This document shows positions 8,469-18,004 of a stretch of DNA of 64,000 bases, piece after piece. This DNA is from Candidatus Poribacteria bacterium (GTDB lineage Bacteria > Poribacteria > WGA-4E > WGA-3G), in contig JAGFCA010000036.1 of the NCBI GenBank assembly GCA_022394755.1, forward strand, positions 62,001 to 126,000, in the 5' to 3' direction. The stretch's first letter is position 1. Every line of letters starts with the position of its first letter. The notes beneath the pieces were generated by a model. The model was not told the DNA's origin, did no database searches, and saw nothing but the letters and a program-made list of their open reading frames with translations. The position numbers were made by a program, and so were the translations under genes.

Positions 8469-10463
8469 TTGAAACTTACTGCAGTTTCTCATACACAATT
8501 CTCACGACAAAACTTAGGCGTTAGAATCAACATCAACCTGACTCTCATTGTCAGTATTTTCTTTTTCTTACTACTTAGTCTAACGGATGCACAAACCATA
8601 CACATTCCGGACTCTGGTCTACGTGTTGTTCTTGAGGAAGCACTTGGAAAAGAAGCAGGAGAAAATATAACACAGTCCGATATGGAGAACTTAGAAACGC
8701 TTCAAACCATATGCCAGTATGTGACACTGTCAGAAAAGGGATGGTTTTCACCAATAACAGAACATTGGGTATGTAAATCCACTGATGGTAGGAATATAAC
8801 AAGTATCGAAAATCTAACAGGTCTGGAATTTGCTACCAATCTTGTAGATTTGGATTTAAGTAGAAATCAAATATCAGACATAACACCTTTAAAAAATTTA
8901 ACAAACCTAAGACATCTCTCACTTGGAATTAACAAAATATCAGATCTGACACCACTAAAGAATTTAATCCACCTAACCCACCTTTCACTTGGAATTAACA
9001 AAATATCAGATCTGACACCACTAAAGAATCTGATAAATTTAATAGAATTGGATCTTCTTAGTAACAGAATATCAGATCTGACACCACTCAAAAACTTGAC
9101 AAATCTGACATTTCTATCAGTTCGAGATAACAAGATTTCAGATATTACCCCATTAAAAGATATGAAAGATCTAATTTATCTCTCAATTCGAGATAACAAA
9201 ATATCTGAAGTGTCTACTCTCAATAATTTCGTAAAACTTACATATCTAAATGCTGACCATAATTATAAAATAGATGTGTCTCACCTAAAATATTTAATAA
9301 ATCTTAGATATCTTTCTCTGGATGAAAACCAGATATCGGATGCTACACCACTTAAAAACTTGACAAAACTGATACATCTGGATTTATCTGACAATCCTGT
9401 ACGGGATTTGACACCATTAAAAGATATGACAAATATGATAGATCTTGATCTGGATAACAACGGGATACAAGATATATCTCCTCTTAAACATCTAAATAAT
9501 TTGCTTATATTAGATCTTGCACACAATAACATTTATGAAATTTCAGCCCTCAAGTCTTTAACTAAACTTAGGAAACTGGAACTTGACGACAACACAATAT
9601 CAGACATTACACCTATTAAAGATTTGACAAATCTCTTCTTGTTAGAACTTGATAACAATAGAATAACAGAAGTCTCTTCAATAAAAAATTTGACAAACCT
9701 TACAGTGCTTGATCTAAGCCACAATCACATATCAGATTTCTCACTAATAGAACACTTAATTGACGAGTTGATTGAATATGATTTCAGTAATCAAACAGAA
9801 CTTTCTTTTAGGTATGCTGATGTAAATCGGGATGGTACTGTAAATTTAACTGATCTTGTTGTGATTGCTTCATTCTTTATTCAGTCTGATTTAGAGAGTC
9901 TGGCTCAAATGCACATCTTTCCAGATGTCAATGGTGATGGTCTTGTCAATATAATAGACTTACTGATTGCAGCTTCGGAAATTGGTCCAATTGTTGCCTC
10001 TCCAGCATTTAGTAATTCTCAATTTAATATAAAAGAACTTACAGTCAAAAATCTAAAGAAGTGGATTGAATCTGCAAAACAACTTGATATTTCAGAACCA
10101 AATCTACAGCAAGGTGTGAAAGTCTTGGAACATCTCTTCGTAATACTTACAAATCAAGACCTAACCCCCATAACCACGGCACTTCTACCAAACTATCCGA
10201 ATCCATTTAATCCCGATACGTGGATTCCATATCAATTGGCAAAACCTGCAAATGTTAGTCTTTCAATACATTCATCAAATGGAGAACACATAAGAACGAT
10301 GAGAATTGGATTATTACCGGCGGGTATATATCACAATAAATCTCGTGCATTTTTTTGGAATGGTGAAAACGAGTATGGTGAGTCAGTAGCAAGTGGCATC
10401 TATTTCTATACACTCAACGCGAGTGATTATACAGTTACCGGTAAAATGATATTAAATAAATAA
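8469..10463 (+). CDS. Secreted LRR protein with dockerin and C-terminal sorting-like domain (copy 2)
   Basis: Paralogue of the neighbouring LRR genes: hydrophobic signal ending LTDAQ, cap beginning HIPDSGLRVVLE, internalin-like repeats of the form LTNLxxLxLxxNxISDITPLKN, dockerin-like DVNRDGTVNLTDL (near 452) and DVNGDGLVNIIDL, and a terminal module from NYPNPFNPDTWIP near 575. It starts at TTG, with AGGA ten bases upstream. The 13 bases around this start are identical to those of copy 3, which supports the start choice. Two adjacent LRR units share 45 identical bases (8919-8963 and 8985-9029, offset 66 bp), pointing to recent duplication of one 22-codon repeat. It is about 100 residues shorter than its neighbours, through fewer repeats. 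Confidence 0.88.
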   Translation: MKLTAVSHTQFSRQNLGVRININLTLIVSIFFFLLLSLTDAQTIHIPDSGLRVVLEEALGKEAGENITQSDMENLETLQTICQYVTLSEKGWFSPITEHWVCKSTDGRNITSIENLTGLEFATNLVDLDLSRNQISDITPLKNLTNLRHLSLGINKISDLTPLKNLIHLTHLSLGINKISDLTPLKNLINLIELDLLSNRISDLTPLKNLTNLTFLSVRDNKISDITPLKDMKDLIYLSIRDNKISEVSTLNNFVKLTYLNADHNYKIDVSHLKYLINLRYLSLDENQISDATPLKNLTKLIHLDLSDNPVRDLTPLKDMTNMIDLDLDNNGIQDISPLKHLNNLLILDLAHNNIYEISALKSLTKLRKLELDDNTISDITPIKDLTNLFLLELDNNRITEVSSIKNLTNLTVLDLSHNHISDFSLIEHLIDELIEYDFSNQTELSFRYADVNRDGTVNLTDLVVIASFFIQSDLESLAQMHIFPDVNGDGLVNIIDLLIAASEIGPIVASPAFSNSQFNIKELTVKNLKKWIESAKQLDISEPNLQQGVKVLEHLFVILTNQDLTPITTALLPNYPNPFNPDTWIPYQLAKPANVSLSIHSSNGEHIRTMRIGLLPAGIYHNKSRAFFWNGENEYGESVASGIYFYTLNASDYTVTGKMILNK

Positions 10464-10494
10464 GGTTAATTTTTTATAGAAGGACCTTAATCTC

Positions 10495-12819
10495 TTGAAA
10501 TTTCATATAGATACTGTTTCACGACTCAGTTACAAAAACATTGATTTTACTCCAATTGTAGTTGTAATGATTGTGGCATACATGCTTTTTGTACCACAAT
10601 TCCAAAATGCAATTGCAGAAAATGTTCATATTCCTGATCCTACTCTTCGAAAAGATATTGAATTCGCACTGGATAAAGCACCTGGTGAACTGATTAGTAG
10701 CATGGATTTAGAAAGTATCGAAATATTAAATACCACCAGATGTAACTTTTTACCACTATCTGAAGTGGGTCCAGATGCACCTCATAGATGGCAATGTAAT
10801 TCTAACATAGATTTTCCTCATGACGACATTAAAGATATCACAGGTCTGGAGTTTGCAGTTAACCTAAGAGAATTACATCTTGGACGTAATAGAATCTCTG
10901 ATTTATCGCCATTAATGGAATTGACTAATTTGACTTACTTAGACCTTGGAGTCAATCATCGAATTACCAATCTAACTCCTATAAAAAATCTGAAAAACCT
11001 AACACAACTTTTTCTCAGACACAATCGTATCTCTGATATATCAGCTCTAAAGTACTTAACAAATTTAAAAGAGGTGGATCTTTTTTCGAACAATATAAGT
11101 GACCTAACCCCATTAATGAATCTAACAAAATTGGTTTCATTAGATATTGGAGACAATAGGGTCACGAATTTAATACCACTAAGCAATTTAAGGAACTTGA
11201 TATTCCTGAATCTACGGGAAAACGATTTATTTGATATATCCGCACTTAGCAACTTTAAATTCTTGACACACCTATATTTAAGAGGAAATCAAGTATCAGA
11301 TATTTCTTCTCTTAAGGACTTAATAGAATTGGTTGAATTGGATTTTGAAGAAAACCAGATAACAGATATTACACCTCTTAAAGATATGATACATTTGAGA
11401 TGGTTGGATTTAGATACAAATGAGATTTCCAACATATCTCCACTTGAGAATTTAATTGATCTAAGGAATTTAGATGTGTCCGATAATAAAATAATTGATA
11501 TCACACCACTTAAAAATTTAATAAGACTGGTATATCTTGATCTGGACGATAATCCAATATCAGATGTTACTCCATTAATGGATATGATTAAATTGATTGA
11601 ATTGGATCTTGATGATAATGAAATTTCTGATATTTCACCTCTTGAAAACTTGACTAATTTGACATGGCTTGATCTTGATGACAATAAAATATCAGATTTA
11701 TCTCCTCTTATTAATATGATTGATTTAACATACCTGGATCTTGATGGGAATGACTTCTCTGATATTTCACCATTGGCAAATCTAAGAGATTTAACTGAAT
11801 TGGATCTTGATGGAAACAAGATTAATGATATTACTCCACTTGAAAATCTACATAAGCTTGAAATTTTGGATCTTCACGATAATCAAATATCAGATATTAC
11901 TGTATTAAACAATCTATCAAGGCTTATTGATCTTGACCTTGATGGAAATAACATATCTGATGTTTCATCTCTTAGCAAAATGAATCAACTAATGATTCTT
12001 GATCTGCATGACAATAACATTTCTGACCTATCACCCCTAATGAAATTGTTCAATCTGACTGTCTTAAATCTTCGGAATAATCAGATTGTTGATTTTACAC
12101 CAATTGACGGATTACTTGAGAATCTGATAGAATATGACAATAGCAACCAAAGAGTACAAGAATTTAAGATGACGGATGTAAATAGAGATGGTAGTGTTGA
12201 TATTACCGATATATCATTGATTGCATTATATTTCACACATTCTGACTTTAGCAATGTTGAAAGTGAAGGTATCTATCCAGATGTAAACAATGATGGAGTA
12301 GTAGATATATTGGATTTATTAACTGTTGCAGCAGATTTTGATGAAGGTAAAGCCTCTCCTACATTCAGGTATAAGGTTTCTGAAACAACAAGTATATCTA
12401 TTGATAAACTAAAAAATTGGATTAGTCTTGGAAAACAGATTGAATCCAACCAACCATTTATCTCAAAAGGTATAAATGTCTTAACTAATCTATTATCAAT
12501 ATTATCAATTAAAAAGAATACACCAATAGAAACAAAAGTACTAACAAACTACCCTAATCCGTTCAATCCTGAAACATGGATACCTTTTCAGCTATCAAGT
12601 ACCTCAAATGTAGTAATTACTATTCACTCAATTGATGGTAAAATGATAAGAAAAGTAGAATTAGGTATTTTACCTGCAGGACATTATCATAATAAATCAA
12701 ATGCTGCCTATTGGAATGGTAAAAATCAATTTGGTGAATACGTGGCAAGTGGCCTGTATTTTTATAAATTCACTGCCGAAAATTTCTCAGCAATTGGAAA
12801 AATGATTATAAATAAATAA
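10495..12819 (+). CDS. Secreted LRR protein with dockerin and C-terminal sorting-like domain (copy 3)
   Basis: Third and longest tandem paralogue (774 residues). A hydrophobic signal (VVVMIVAYMLFV, ending AIAEN) precedes the cap HIPDPTLRKDIE. Long internalin-like LRRs follow to about residue 545, many with the acidic LDLDDNxISD pattern. Dockerin-like DVNRDGSVDITDI (near 561) and DVNNDGVVDILDL come next, then NYPNPFNPETWIP (near 685) to the end GKMIINK. TTG start with AAGGA ten bases upstream and the same TAATCTCTTGAAA context as copy 2. The 31-bp gap after copy 2 suggests co-transcription. Role: probably cell-surface adhesion or recognition, possibly of the host or of a matrix; the ligand is unknown. 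Confidence 0.88.
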   Translation: MKFHIDTVSRLSYKNIDFTPIVVVMIVAYMLFVPQFQNAIAENVHIPDPTLRKDIEFALDKAPGELISSMDLESIEILNTTRCNFLPLSEVGPDAPHRWQCNSNIDFPHDDIKDITGLEFAVNLRELHLGRNRISDLSPLMELTNLTYLDLGVNHRITNLTPIKNLKNLTQLFLRHNRISDISALKYLTNLKEVDLFSNNISDLTPLMNLTKLVSLDIGDNRVTNLIPLSNLRNLIFLNLRENDLFDISALSNFKFLTHLYLRGNQVSDISSLKDLIELVELDFEENQITDITPLKDMIHLRWLDLDTNEISNISPLENLIDLRNLDVSDNKIIDITPLKNLIRLVYLDLDDNPISDVTPLMDMIKLIELDLDDNEISDISPLENLTNLTWLDLDDNKISDLSPLINMIDLTYLDLDGNDFSDISPLANLRDLTELDLDGNKINDITPLENLHKLEILDLHDNQISDITVLNNLSRLIDLDLDGNNISDVSSLSKMNQLMILDLHDNNISDLSPLMKLFNLTVLNLRNNQIVDFTPIDGLLENLIEYDNSNQRVQEFKMTDVNRDGSVDITDISLIALYFTHSDFSNVESEGIYPDVNNDGVVDILDLLTVAADFDEGKASPTFRYKVSETTSISIDKLKNWISLGKQIESNQPFISKGINVLTNLLSILSIKKNTPIETKVLTNYPNPFNPETWIPFQLSSTSNVVITIHSIDGKMIRKVELGILPAGHYHNKSNAAYWNGKNQFGEYVASGLYFYKFTAENFSAIGKMIINK

Positions 12820-13136
12820 ATAACAATAGATACTTGAAATCCACCTTAAATTCAGTTCATATTGTTGTATTCATTATATACTATAATAATTATACTACGA
12901 ATTATTGAAGAAAAATTATTCTAAAGCAACATATAAATTGAAAGATAGTTCATTCTACAAATATAGGTATCATCCATTTAATTATCAGAGGAAGAAACTC
13001 TATATCTATCCATTTAGATAGATCGAATTATATTTAATAAAGGTAATAATTCATCAACAGAATACGGAATATAAATCATCCTTCTATCAGGATCTAAATG
13101 TAACGATATATTTTCTGTTATACTTTAAGGAATTTA
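12820..13136. other. AT-rich intergenic region before the glycan locus
   Basis: No gene is visible. A small hairpin with 7-bp arms, ATCTATC and GATAGAT, lies at 13004-13023. TATACT near 13119 could be a -10 element, but I see no matching -35. AAGGA seven bases before the ATG at 13137 is a good ribosome-binding site. Confidence 0.4.
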
Positions 13137-14132
13137 ATGCAAATTTTAGTACTTGACATTGGTTGTTCATTCACAAAAGGTTATTTATTTAACAAATCGT
13201 TAGATATAATAGCTGAGTACAAATTGTCTACCGATATGTCCTCTCCGGATACTCTTGAATCTGGTGTTAGAAAAGTAATGTCAGAATTTGAGAATCACTC
13301 ATACCAAGCAATTTTCCCTTTGAGTTTTGGAGAAGGTGTGGTATATGACAATGTTCTATATGAACCTACTCACAATCGAAAATCACTAACAAAAAATCAT
13401 TATCAACAGACAGGTACCCCAACCGATGTGTTACGTGATATCGGTTCTGCATTTCATTCGTTACTTACATTCCCATCCTATGATAATGGTCCAGCTTTAC
13501 CTGTATCTACCTATATTGCATCCAGACTGGCAAACACTGAAATATACACATGGGATTTAACTCATGCCGGTAACAGTGGTATATTGGATTTTTCTCAGCG
13601 AAAATGGGCACTTGACCTTCTAAAAAAATATAATTGTCATCCTTTCCCATTCTCAGAAAAATTTATCAGTTCAGCAACTATTGTAGGAAAAACTGAATCT
13701 GGAATTCCCGTTTTTGCTGGAGGACACGATCACAGTTGTATCTCCGTTTTTAATCCTAAGACGATAATTATAGCAGGAACTTGGGTTGTCCTAAGTCATC
13801 CAGAGATTGCTTTTCTACCAAATCCTAAAGAACAGAAGGAAGGGATTCGTTGGACTATTACTGCTAATGGAAGTTTTCATAAACAGATAGTTAAGAAAGT
13901 ATCTAATCCTGTAACATTATCTGAAATGAATCATATTATTTCCATTTTTGAGAAAATGGGTGTATCGGAGAATACTGAAATATACACTATCGGAGGTTTT
14001 GGAGAAAAACTTGCTCCAAAACTGGATGAAATCCAGAGTCCGTATCAGTTTATTGCACCTCCAGATGCTGAGGTCTATCAACATATACAAACAGCAAAAT
14101 ATGCATTTAGAGCTTTGGAGCTTCAAACGTGA
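13137..14132 (+). CDS. FGGY-like sugar kinase (short form)
   Basis: The N-terminus VLDIGCSFTKGYLF is the phosphate-1 loop of the ASKHA fold, and IPVFAGGHDH (near residue 195-200) matches the GGHDH motif of FGGY carbohydrate kinases such as xylulo- and fuculokinases. At 331 residues it is clearly shorter than the usual 450-500, but the chain is continuous and ends in a plausible GGFGEKLAPKLDE segment. Its stop overlaps the start of the following nucleotidyltransferase by 4 bp. The two probably act in sequence: phosphorylation of a sugar or polyol, then activation with a nucleotide, to supply a precursor for the polysaccharide built by this locus. The substrate is unknown. Confidence 0.72.
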   Translation: MQILVLDIGCSFTKGYLFNKSLDIIAEYKLSTDMSSPDTLESGVRKVMSEFENHSYQAIFPLSFGEGVVYDNVLYEPTHNRKSLTKNHYQQTGTPTDVLRDIGSAFHSLLTFPSYDNGPALPVSTYIASRLANTEIYTWDLTHAGNSGILDFSQRKWALDLLKKYNCHPFPFSEKFISSATIVGKTESGIPVFAGGHDHSCISVFNPKTIIIAGTWVVLSHPEIAFLPNPKEQKEGIRWTITANGSFHKQIVKKVSNPVTLSEMNHIISIFEKMGVSENTEIYTIGGFGEKLAPKLDEIQSPYQFIAPPDAEVYQHIQTAKYAFRALELQT

Positions 14133-14557
14133 AAAAAGTATTGGTTACAGGTTGTTTTGATCTATTCCATTATGGACATCTAAAATTTTTTGAAGCAGCT
14201 GCTGCATGTGGTGATTACCTTATCGTTGGGGTCGCAGAAGATGATACCGTAAGACGGGTAAAGGGTGAAAATAGACCTATTTATCCACTTGAACACAGAA
14301 TAGCATTAATAGAAGCCTGTCGACATGTGGCTTCTGTAGAGGTCTTCTCGCTTGAATCTCAACTTGATTTAGTTGATAAAGTATCACCCGATATATGTGT
14401 GGAAGGAGCAGATGGTAATGCAAGGCTTAGAGAAATTCTTGATGAGTTAGAATTAAATATCCCTGTACAAACGGTTTACACAGATTATATTCATACAACT
14501 GATATTGTAGAGAAAATACTCAATGATAAATCTACTAAGCATATAGAAAATAATTAG
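14129..14557 (+). CDS. HxGH nucleotidyltransferase (RfaE2/TagD-like sugar- or polyol-phosphate nucleotidyltransferase)
   Basis: A 142-residue single-domain cytidylyltransferase-like enzyme. VTGCFDLFHYGHLKF contains the HxGH motif (H14, H17), and KGENRPIYPLEHRIALIE follows as in RfaE2 (heptose-1-phosphate adenylyltransferase) and TagD (glycerol-3-phosphate cytidylyltransferase). The equivalent of the ISTT signature near the end is DYIHTTDIV. It begins at a GTG that overlaps the kinase stop, so the two are translationally coupled. The pair mirrors HldE, where kinase and adenylyltransferase are fused, but this kinase is FGGY-like and not PfkB-like. The exact sugar and the choice between ATP and CTP cannot be decided. 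Confidence 0.85.
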   Translation: MKKVLVTGCFDLFHYGHLKFFEAAAACGDYLIVGVAEDDTVRRVKGENRPIYPLEHRIALIEACRHVASVEVFSLESQLDLVDKVSPDICVEGADGNARLREILDELELNIPVQTVYTDYIHTTDIVEKILNDKSTKHIENN

Positions 14558-14559
14558 AC

Positions 14560-15921
14560 TTGAACCGAACAAACCAAGAAGATTCTAAGATCCAAAAAAT
14601 ATTTCTAAAGATAATCAACCCCACAACATATTGGGTAATGTCAATTACTTTTGTTGGTATGGGGTTGAGTCTTTTATTTCATATACTAATTCCAAGATAT
14701 TTTGGGGTAAGTGAAACCGCAGACGCTTTTATTACAGCAATAAAAGTGGTTTTATTAGTTGATATAATCTTTAGAGAAGGTGCAAAATTTAGCCTTGTTC
14801 CAGTATTTGTTGAAAATGAGAAGACACAAGATAATATAGTTTTTCAACAACTTATAAATGAAATACTAACTTTCGCAATTCTTGTTGGTGTTCTCTTCCT
14901 TATAATAATAGAAATTACTGCACCCTGGATTTCTTCGATATTATTACCAAATATTGCAATGGATGCACGGTCTGAATTGACTATATACCTTAGAATAAGT
15001 GCACCCATATTAATATTAGGTTGTGGTAGCACTATTTTGGGGGCATTCCTAAATAGTCATAAAAATTTTAAATCTGTTGCCTTACGAAATACAATGCCTC
15101 ATGGTATGGCAATTATAGGATTTTTTGTGCTATCTGGTAGAGAAGATCTTCCTCAATTAATTATAATTGCTTATCTAATAGGGTATATTGTTTATTTCTC
15201 GTGGTTAATGATACGTTACTATAATTTAGGATATAAATATAAACCTAAAAAGATTTCATTGACTTCTATAGGTATTTTGAAAAACACATTATCACTCCCT
15301 ACACTTGGGTTCGCACTTAGACAAATGACCGCACGTATAATTATTGAGGTGTTTCTGATAGGGAGACTTGGTAAAGGAGCAATAACACTATACAATAGTG
15401 CATTTCGAATATTCTCAGCTATACAAACATTAATTGGAAATACAATAGCCACAATTGGTTTACCTGATATGGCATCAAATGATATGCTGGACAATAAACA
15501 AGAACTAAAAGACTCTCTGTATAGGAATATTCGTGCAGCTCTTTACATAGTTATTCCTATTACTATTTTTTTAGTATTCTGTTCAACAATTATAGTTAAT
15601 ATAATTTATGGTAGTGATAAATTAGATAATCAATCTCTACAACAAATTTCTCAACTACTTTTCTGGTTATCAAGTGGAATTGTCTTTTCTTGTTTGATAC
15701 CTGTATTAAACGCCGGACTTTATGCACAGAAGGAATTTCGATTGATATTCAGAAATATGGTTACTATGTCAGTAATCAACTTCATTATGGCGGTAACATT
15801 ATATTTCTTTCTTGGATTAAATGGAGTTGCTATTGCAGTGTCAGGAACAGCTATTATTGCTACAATAAATTTGACATATCTTCTTAAAAAAACAGGTATA
15901 TTTCTATTACAAAAAAAATAA
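14560..15921 (+). CDS. MurJ/Wzx-like lipid-linked oligosaccharide flippase
   Basis: Integral membrane protein of 453 residues with about 12 hydrophobic segments. Features such as RYFGVSETADAFITA and FREGAKFSLVPVFVE near the N-terminus, and GAFLNSHKNFKSVALRN, are typical of the MurJ (MviN) branch of the MOP exporter superfamily. Such proteins flip undecaprenyl-linked sugars across the inner membrane. Its place in a sulfotransferase and glycosyltransferase cluster suggests it exports the repeat unit of this polysaccharide and not peptidoglycan precursor. It starts at TTG two bases after the preceding stop. It is shorter than typical MurJ (over 500 residues). Confidence 0.85.
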   Translation: MNRTNQEDSKIQKIFLKIINPTTYWVMSITFVGMGLSLLFHILIPRYFGVSETADAFITAIKVVLLVDIIFREGAKFSLVPVFVENEKTQDNIVFQQLINEILTFAILVGVLFLIIIEITAPWISSILLPNIAMDARSELTIYLRISAPILILGCGSTILGAFLNSHKNFKSVALRNTMPHGMAIIGFFVLSGREDLPQLIIIAYLIGYIVYFSWLMIRYYNLGYKYKPKKISLTSIGILKNTLSLPTLGFALRQMTARIIIEVFLIGRLGKGAITLYNSAFRIFSAIQTLIGNTIATIGLPDMASNDMLDNKQELKDSLYRNIRAALYIVIPITIFLVFCSTIIVNIIYGSDKLDNQSLQQISQLLFWLSSGIVFSCLIPVLNAGLYAQKEFRLIFRNMVTMSVINFIMAVTLYFFLGLNGVAIAVSGTAIIATINLTYLLKKTGIFLLQKK

Positions 15922-16078
15922 GCAGAATACAATTACTAAGACTTTAGTTAACTTTTAACAGATAAACTACATTAACACGCACCTATTTACTTGATACTCC
16001 ATATTAATTATCTATATCAATTGATTGAAAATTTAAGAGTAAGCACAACCAACTTTAATTATTGTAATAACTATTCCA

Positions 16079-17065
16079 ATGAAATCCATTACAAAGAGTG
16101 TCAAAGATTACCAATATTTGATTGTCGGTGGAACAACGAAAGCAGCAACGACCTCACTATACTCTTATCTATCTGATCATCCTTCAATTTGTGCTGCATC
16201 ATATAAGGAAACCCGATTTTTTCTTGATATTGAATATCCTTTACCGTCAAAATTCCGTTTTAATGGAGATATCGAAGAATACAATTCTCTGTTTACACAA
16301 TGTAAAGAAGGAGAGATAAGAATGGAATCTACACCAGATTATCTCTACTGTTCTTCAGCACTTGATAGAATCGCAACATATTTACCAAAATCTAAATTGG
16401 TCTTCAGTTTACGTGAACCAATATCAAGGATCATCTCATGGTACCGTTTTGGAAAACAGATTGATAGATTACCCAAATCGCTAAGTATAGATGATTATAT
16501 TGAAAATATGTTCGCTATTGACTCACCTTCTCAAAATAGTAATAACATGAATAAAGGCACAGTTCCTATTGAAGACACTATCACACAACAATATATGCAA
16601 ACTTTACAACAAGGGTGTTATTCTACCTATCTAAAAAAATATCTGGAACAGATTGATAGAAATCGTATCCATATATTGTATTATGAACAAATTGCTGAGG
16701 AACCTTTAAAGGAATTAATGGATATATGTAACTTTGTGGGAATAGATCCAAAATTCTATACAGATTATACATTCGAGGTGACAAATCGGACTGAGACCAT
16801 GCGCAATTCATCGTTTCATAAACAATATAGAAATTTGAGATTTAAGATGCGTGGTTGGACGCATAACAAACCTATCATCCACAAACCATTAAAAATTGTT
16901 AGGAAAGCTATCGAACCCATATATCTTAAGATGAATACCCGTCCACAGGAAAACATCAATATATCTAAGAAAACAAAGGACAGATTAATTAATTATTATA
17001 GAGATGATGTTCATTCTTTAACTGAATTGACAGGAAAACAACCACCCTGGTTACTCTACACATAG
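16079..17065 (+). CDS. Sulfotransferase 1
   Basis: PAPS-dependent sulfotransferase fold. The 5'-phosphosulfate-binding loop is VGGTTKAATTSLYSYL (about residues 16-31), with lysine 21 as the likely catalytic/phosphate-binding residue. The 3'-phosphate-binding segment is FSLREPISRIISWYRF. The form matches family-1-like carbohydrate sulfotransferases, which transfer sulfate from PAPS to a sugar hydroxyl. It is the first of four sulfotransferases in a row of co-oriented genes. No membrane anchor is seen, so it would act in the cytoplasm before export. The start is ATG without a clear Shine-Dalgarno. Confidence 0.88.
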   Translation: MKSITKSVKDYQYLIVGGTTKAATTSLYSYLSDHPSICAASYKETRFFLDIEYPLPSKFRFNGDIEEYNSLFTQCKEGEIRMESTPDYLYCSSALDRIATYLPKSKLVFSLREPISRIISWYRFGKQIDRLPKSLSIDDYIENMFAIDSPSQNSNNMNKGTVPIEDTITQQYMQTLQQGCYSTYLKKYLEQIDRNRIHILYYEQIAEEPLKELMDICNFVGIDPKFYTDYTFEVTNRTETMRNSSFHKQYRNLRFKMRGWTHNKPIIHKPLKIVRKAIEPIYLKMNTRPQENINISKKTKDRLINYYRDDVHSLTELTGKQPPWLLYT

Positions 17066-17076
17066 GTAGGTTTTTT

Positions 17077-17970
17077 ATGGAAAATTCACAACAAAAGAAT
17101 CTACAACTGATGATTATCGGTTCACAGAAAACAGGTACATCCTCTCTATTACGTTATTTATCACAACACCCAGATATTTATGCACACCCTCAACCAGAAA
17201 TGACATTTTTTCTCCAAGACCATGAATATGAAAGGGGCTACGATTGGGCATATAATAAATATTTTTCAAAATGCAAAAATGACCAACTTCTAATAGCAAA
17301 GAATGTTATGGTAATGGGTTCAAATGAAATTATGAAGCGAATATATGAACATAATCCAAATATTCATCTTATTGTATTGTTACGGGAACCAATATCAAGA
17401 GCATATTCTGCATATTGGTGGGCACGACGAAGAGGATGGGAAAATATAGACACTTTTGAAAAGGCATTGGATGCAGAAGAATTACGACATAATGAAGACT
17501 GGTTCAAATGGAGACAGTGTTTATATAAATACAATAGTACTTATCATCCTTTAATTAATGATATTATCAATCTTTTTGGAAGAAACAGTGTTAAATGTAT
17601 ATTGACTGACGATCTTAAAAATGATTCAATAAAAATATGCCAACAAATCTATGATAAAATTGGTATATCAAACGACTTCGTACCAAAGGTAGGAGTAAGA
17701 CACAATGAAGCTGGAATCGCAAGATCAGAGAAATTTGGTTTCATGCTTACACAATTCCTTTCGTCTCGAAATCCAGTCAGACGCGCTGTTAGGGCATTAA
17801 TTCCTGACCAGTACGCATATAAAATCAGAAAAACTGTCTTAGATTTAAACAATAAACCATTTAATCCACCACCCATCAATCCTAATACTCACGATCAGTT
17901 AAAAGACCACTTTCAATCCTATAACGAAAAATTGGCTGAGCTCCTTGGAAGGGATCTGTCACATTGGTAA
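17077..17970 (+). CDS. Sulfotransferase 2
   Basis: A second PAPS sulfotransferase, 11 bp after the first. The PSB loop is IIGSQKTGTSSLLRYL (residues 13-28, lysine 18), and the 3'-phosphate segment is LLREPISRAYSAYWWARRRGW. The S-Q-K-T-G-T-S version is closest to heparan-sulfate-type glycan sulfotransferases. The protein is soluble, about 297 residues. It differs enough from its neighbours that a different hydroxyl or sugar target is likely, which is inference. Confidence 0.9.
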   Translation: MENSQQKNLQLMIIGSQKTGTSSLLRYLSQHPDIYAHPQPEMTFFLQDHEYERGYDWAYNKYFSKCKNDQLLIAKNVMVMGSNEIMKRIYEHNPNIHLIVLLREPISRAYSAYWWARRRGWENIDTFEKALDAEELRHNEDWFKWRQCLYKYNSTYHPLINDIINLFGRNSVKCILTDDLKNDSIKICQQIYDKIGISNDFVPKVGVRHNEAGIARSEKFGFMLTQFLSSRNPVRRAVRALIPDQYAYKIRKTVLDLNNKPFNPPPINPNTHDQLKDHFQSYNEKLAELLGRDLSHW

Positions 17971-18004
17971 AATATCCCAACTATATTCTCCTTAGGTATG
18001 TATA

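Noticed and set aside
7033..11819. Long minus-strand open frames opposite the LRR genes (7033-7473, 8867-9133, 11289-11819)
   Set aside because: They follow the 22-codon LRR period; repeated LDL, ISD and PL codons happen to avoid stops on the complement. The translations are repetitive serine/arginine shadows.
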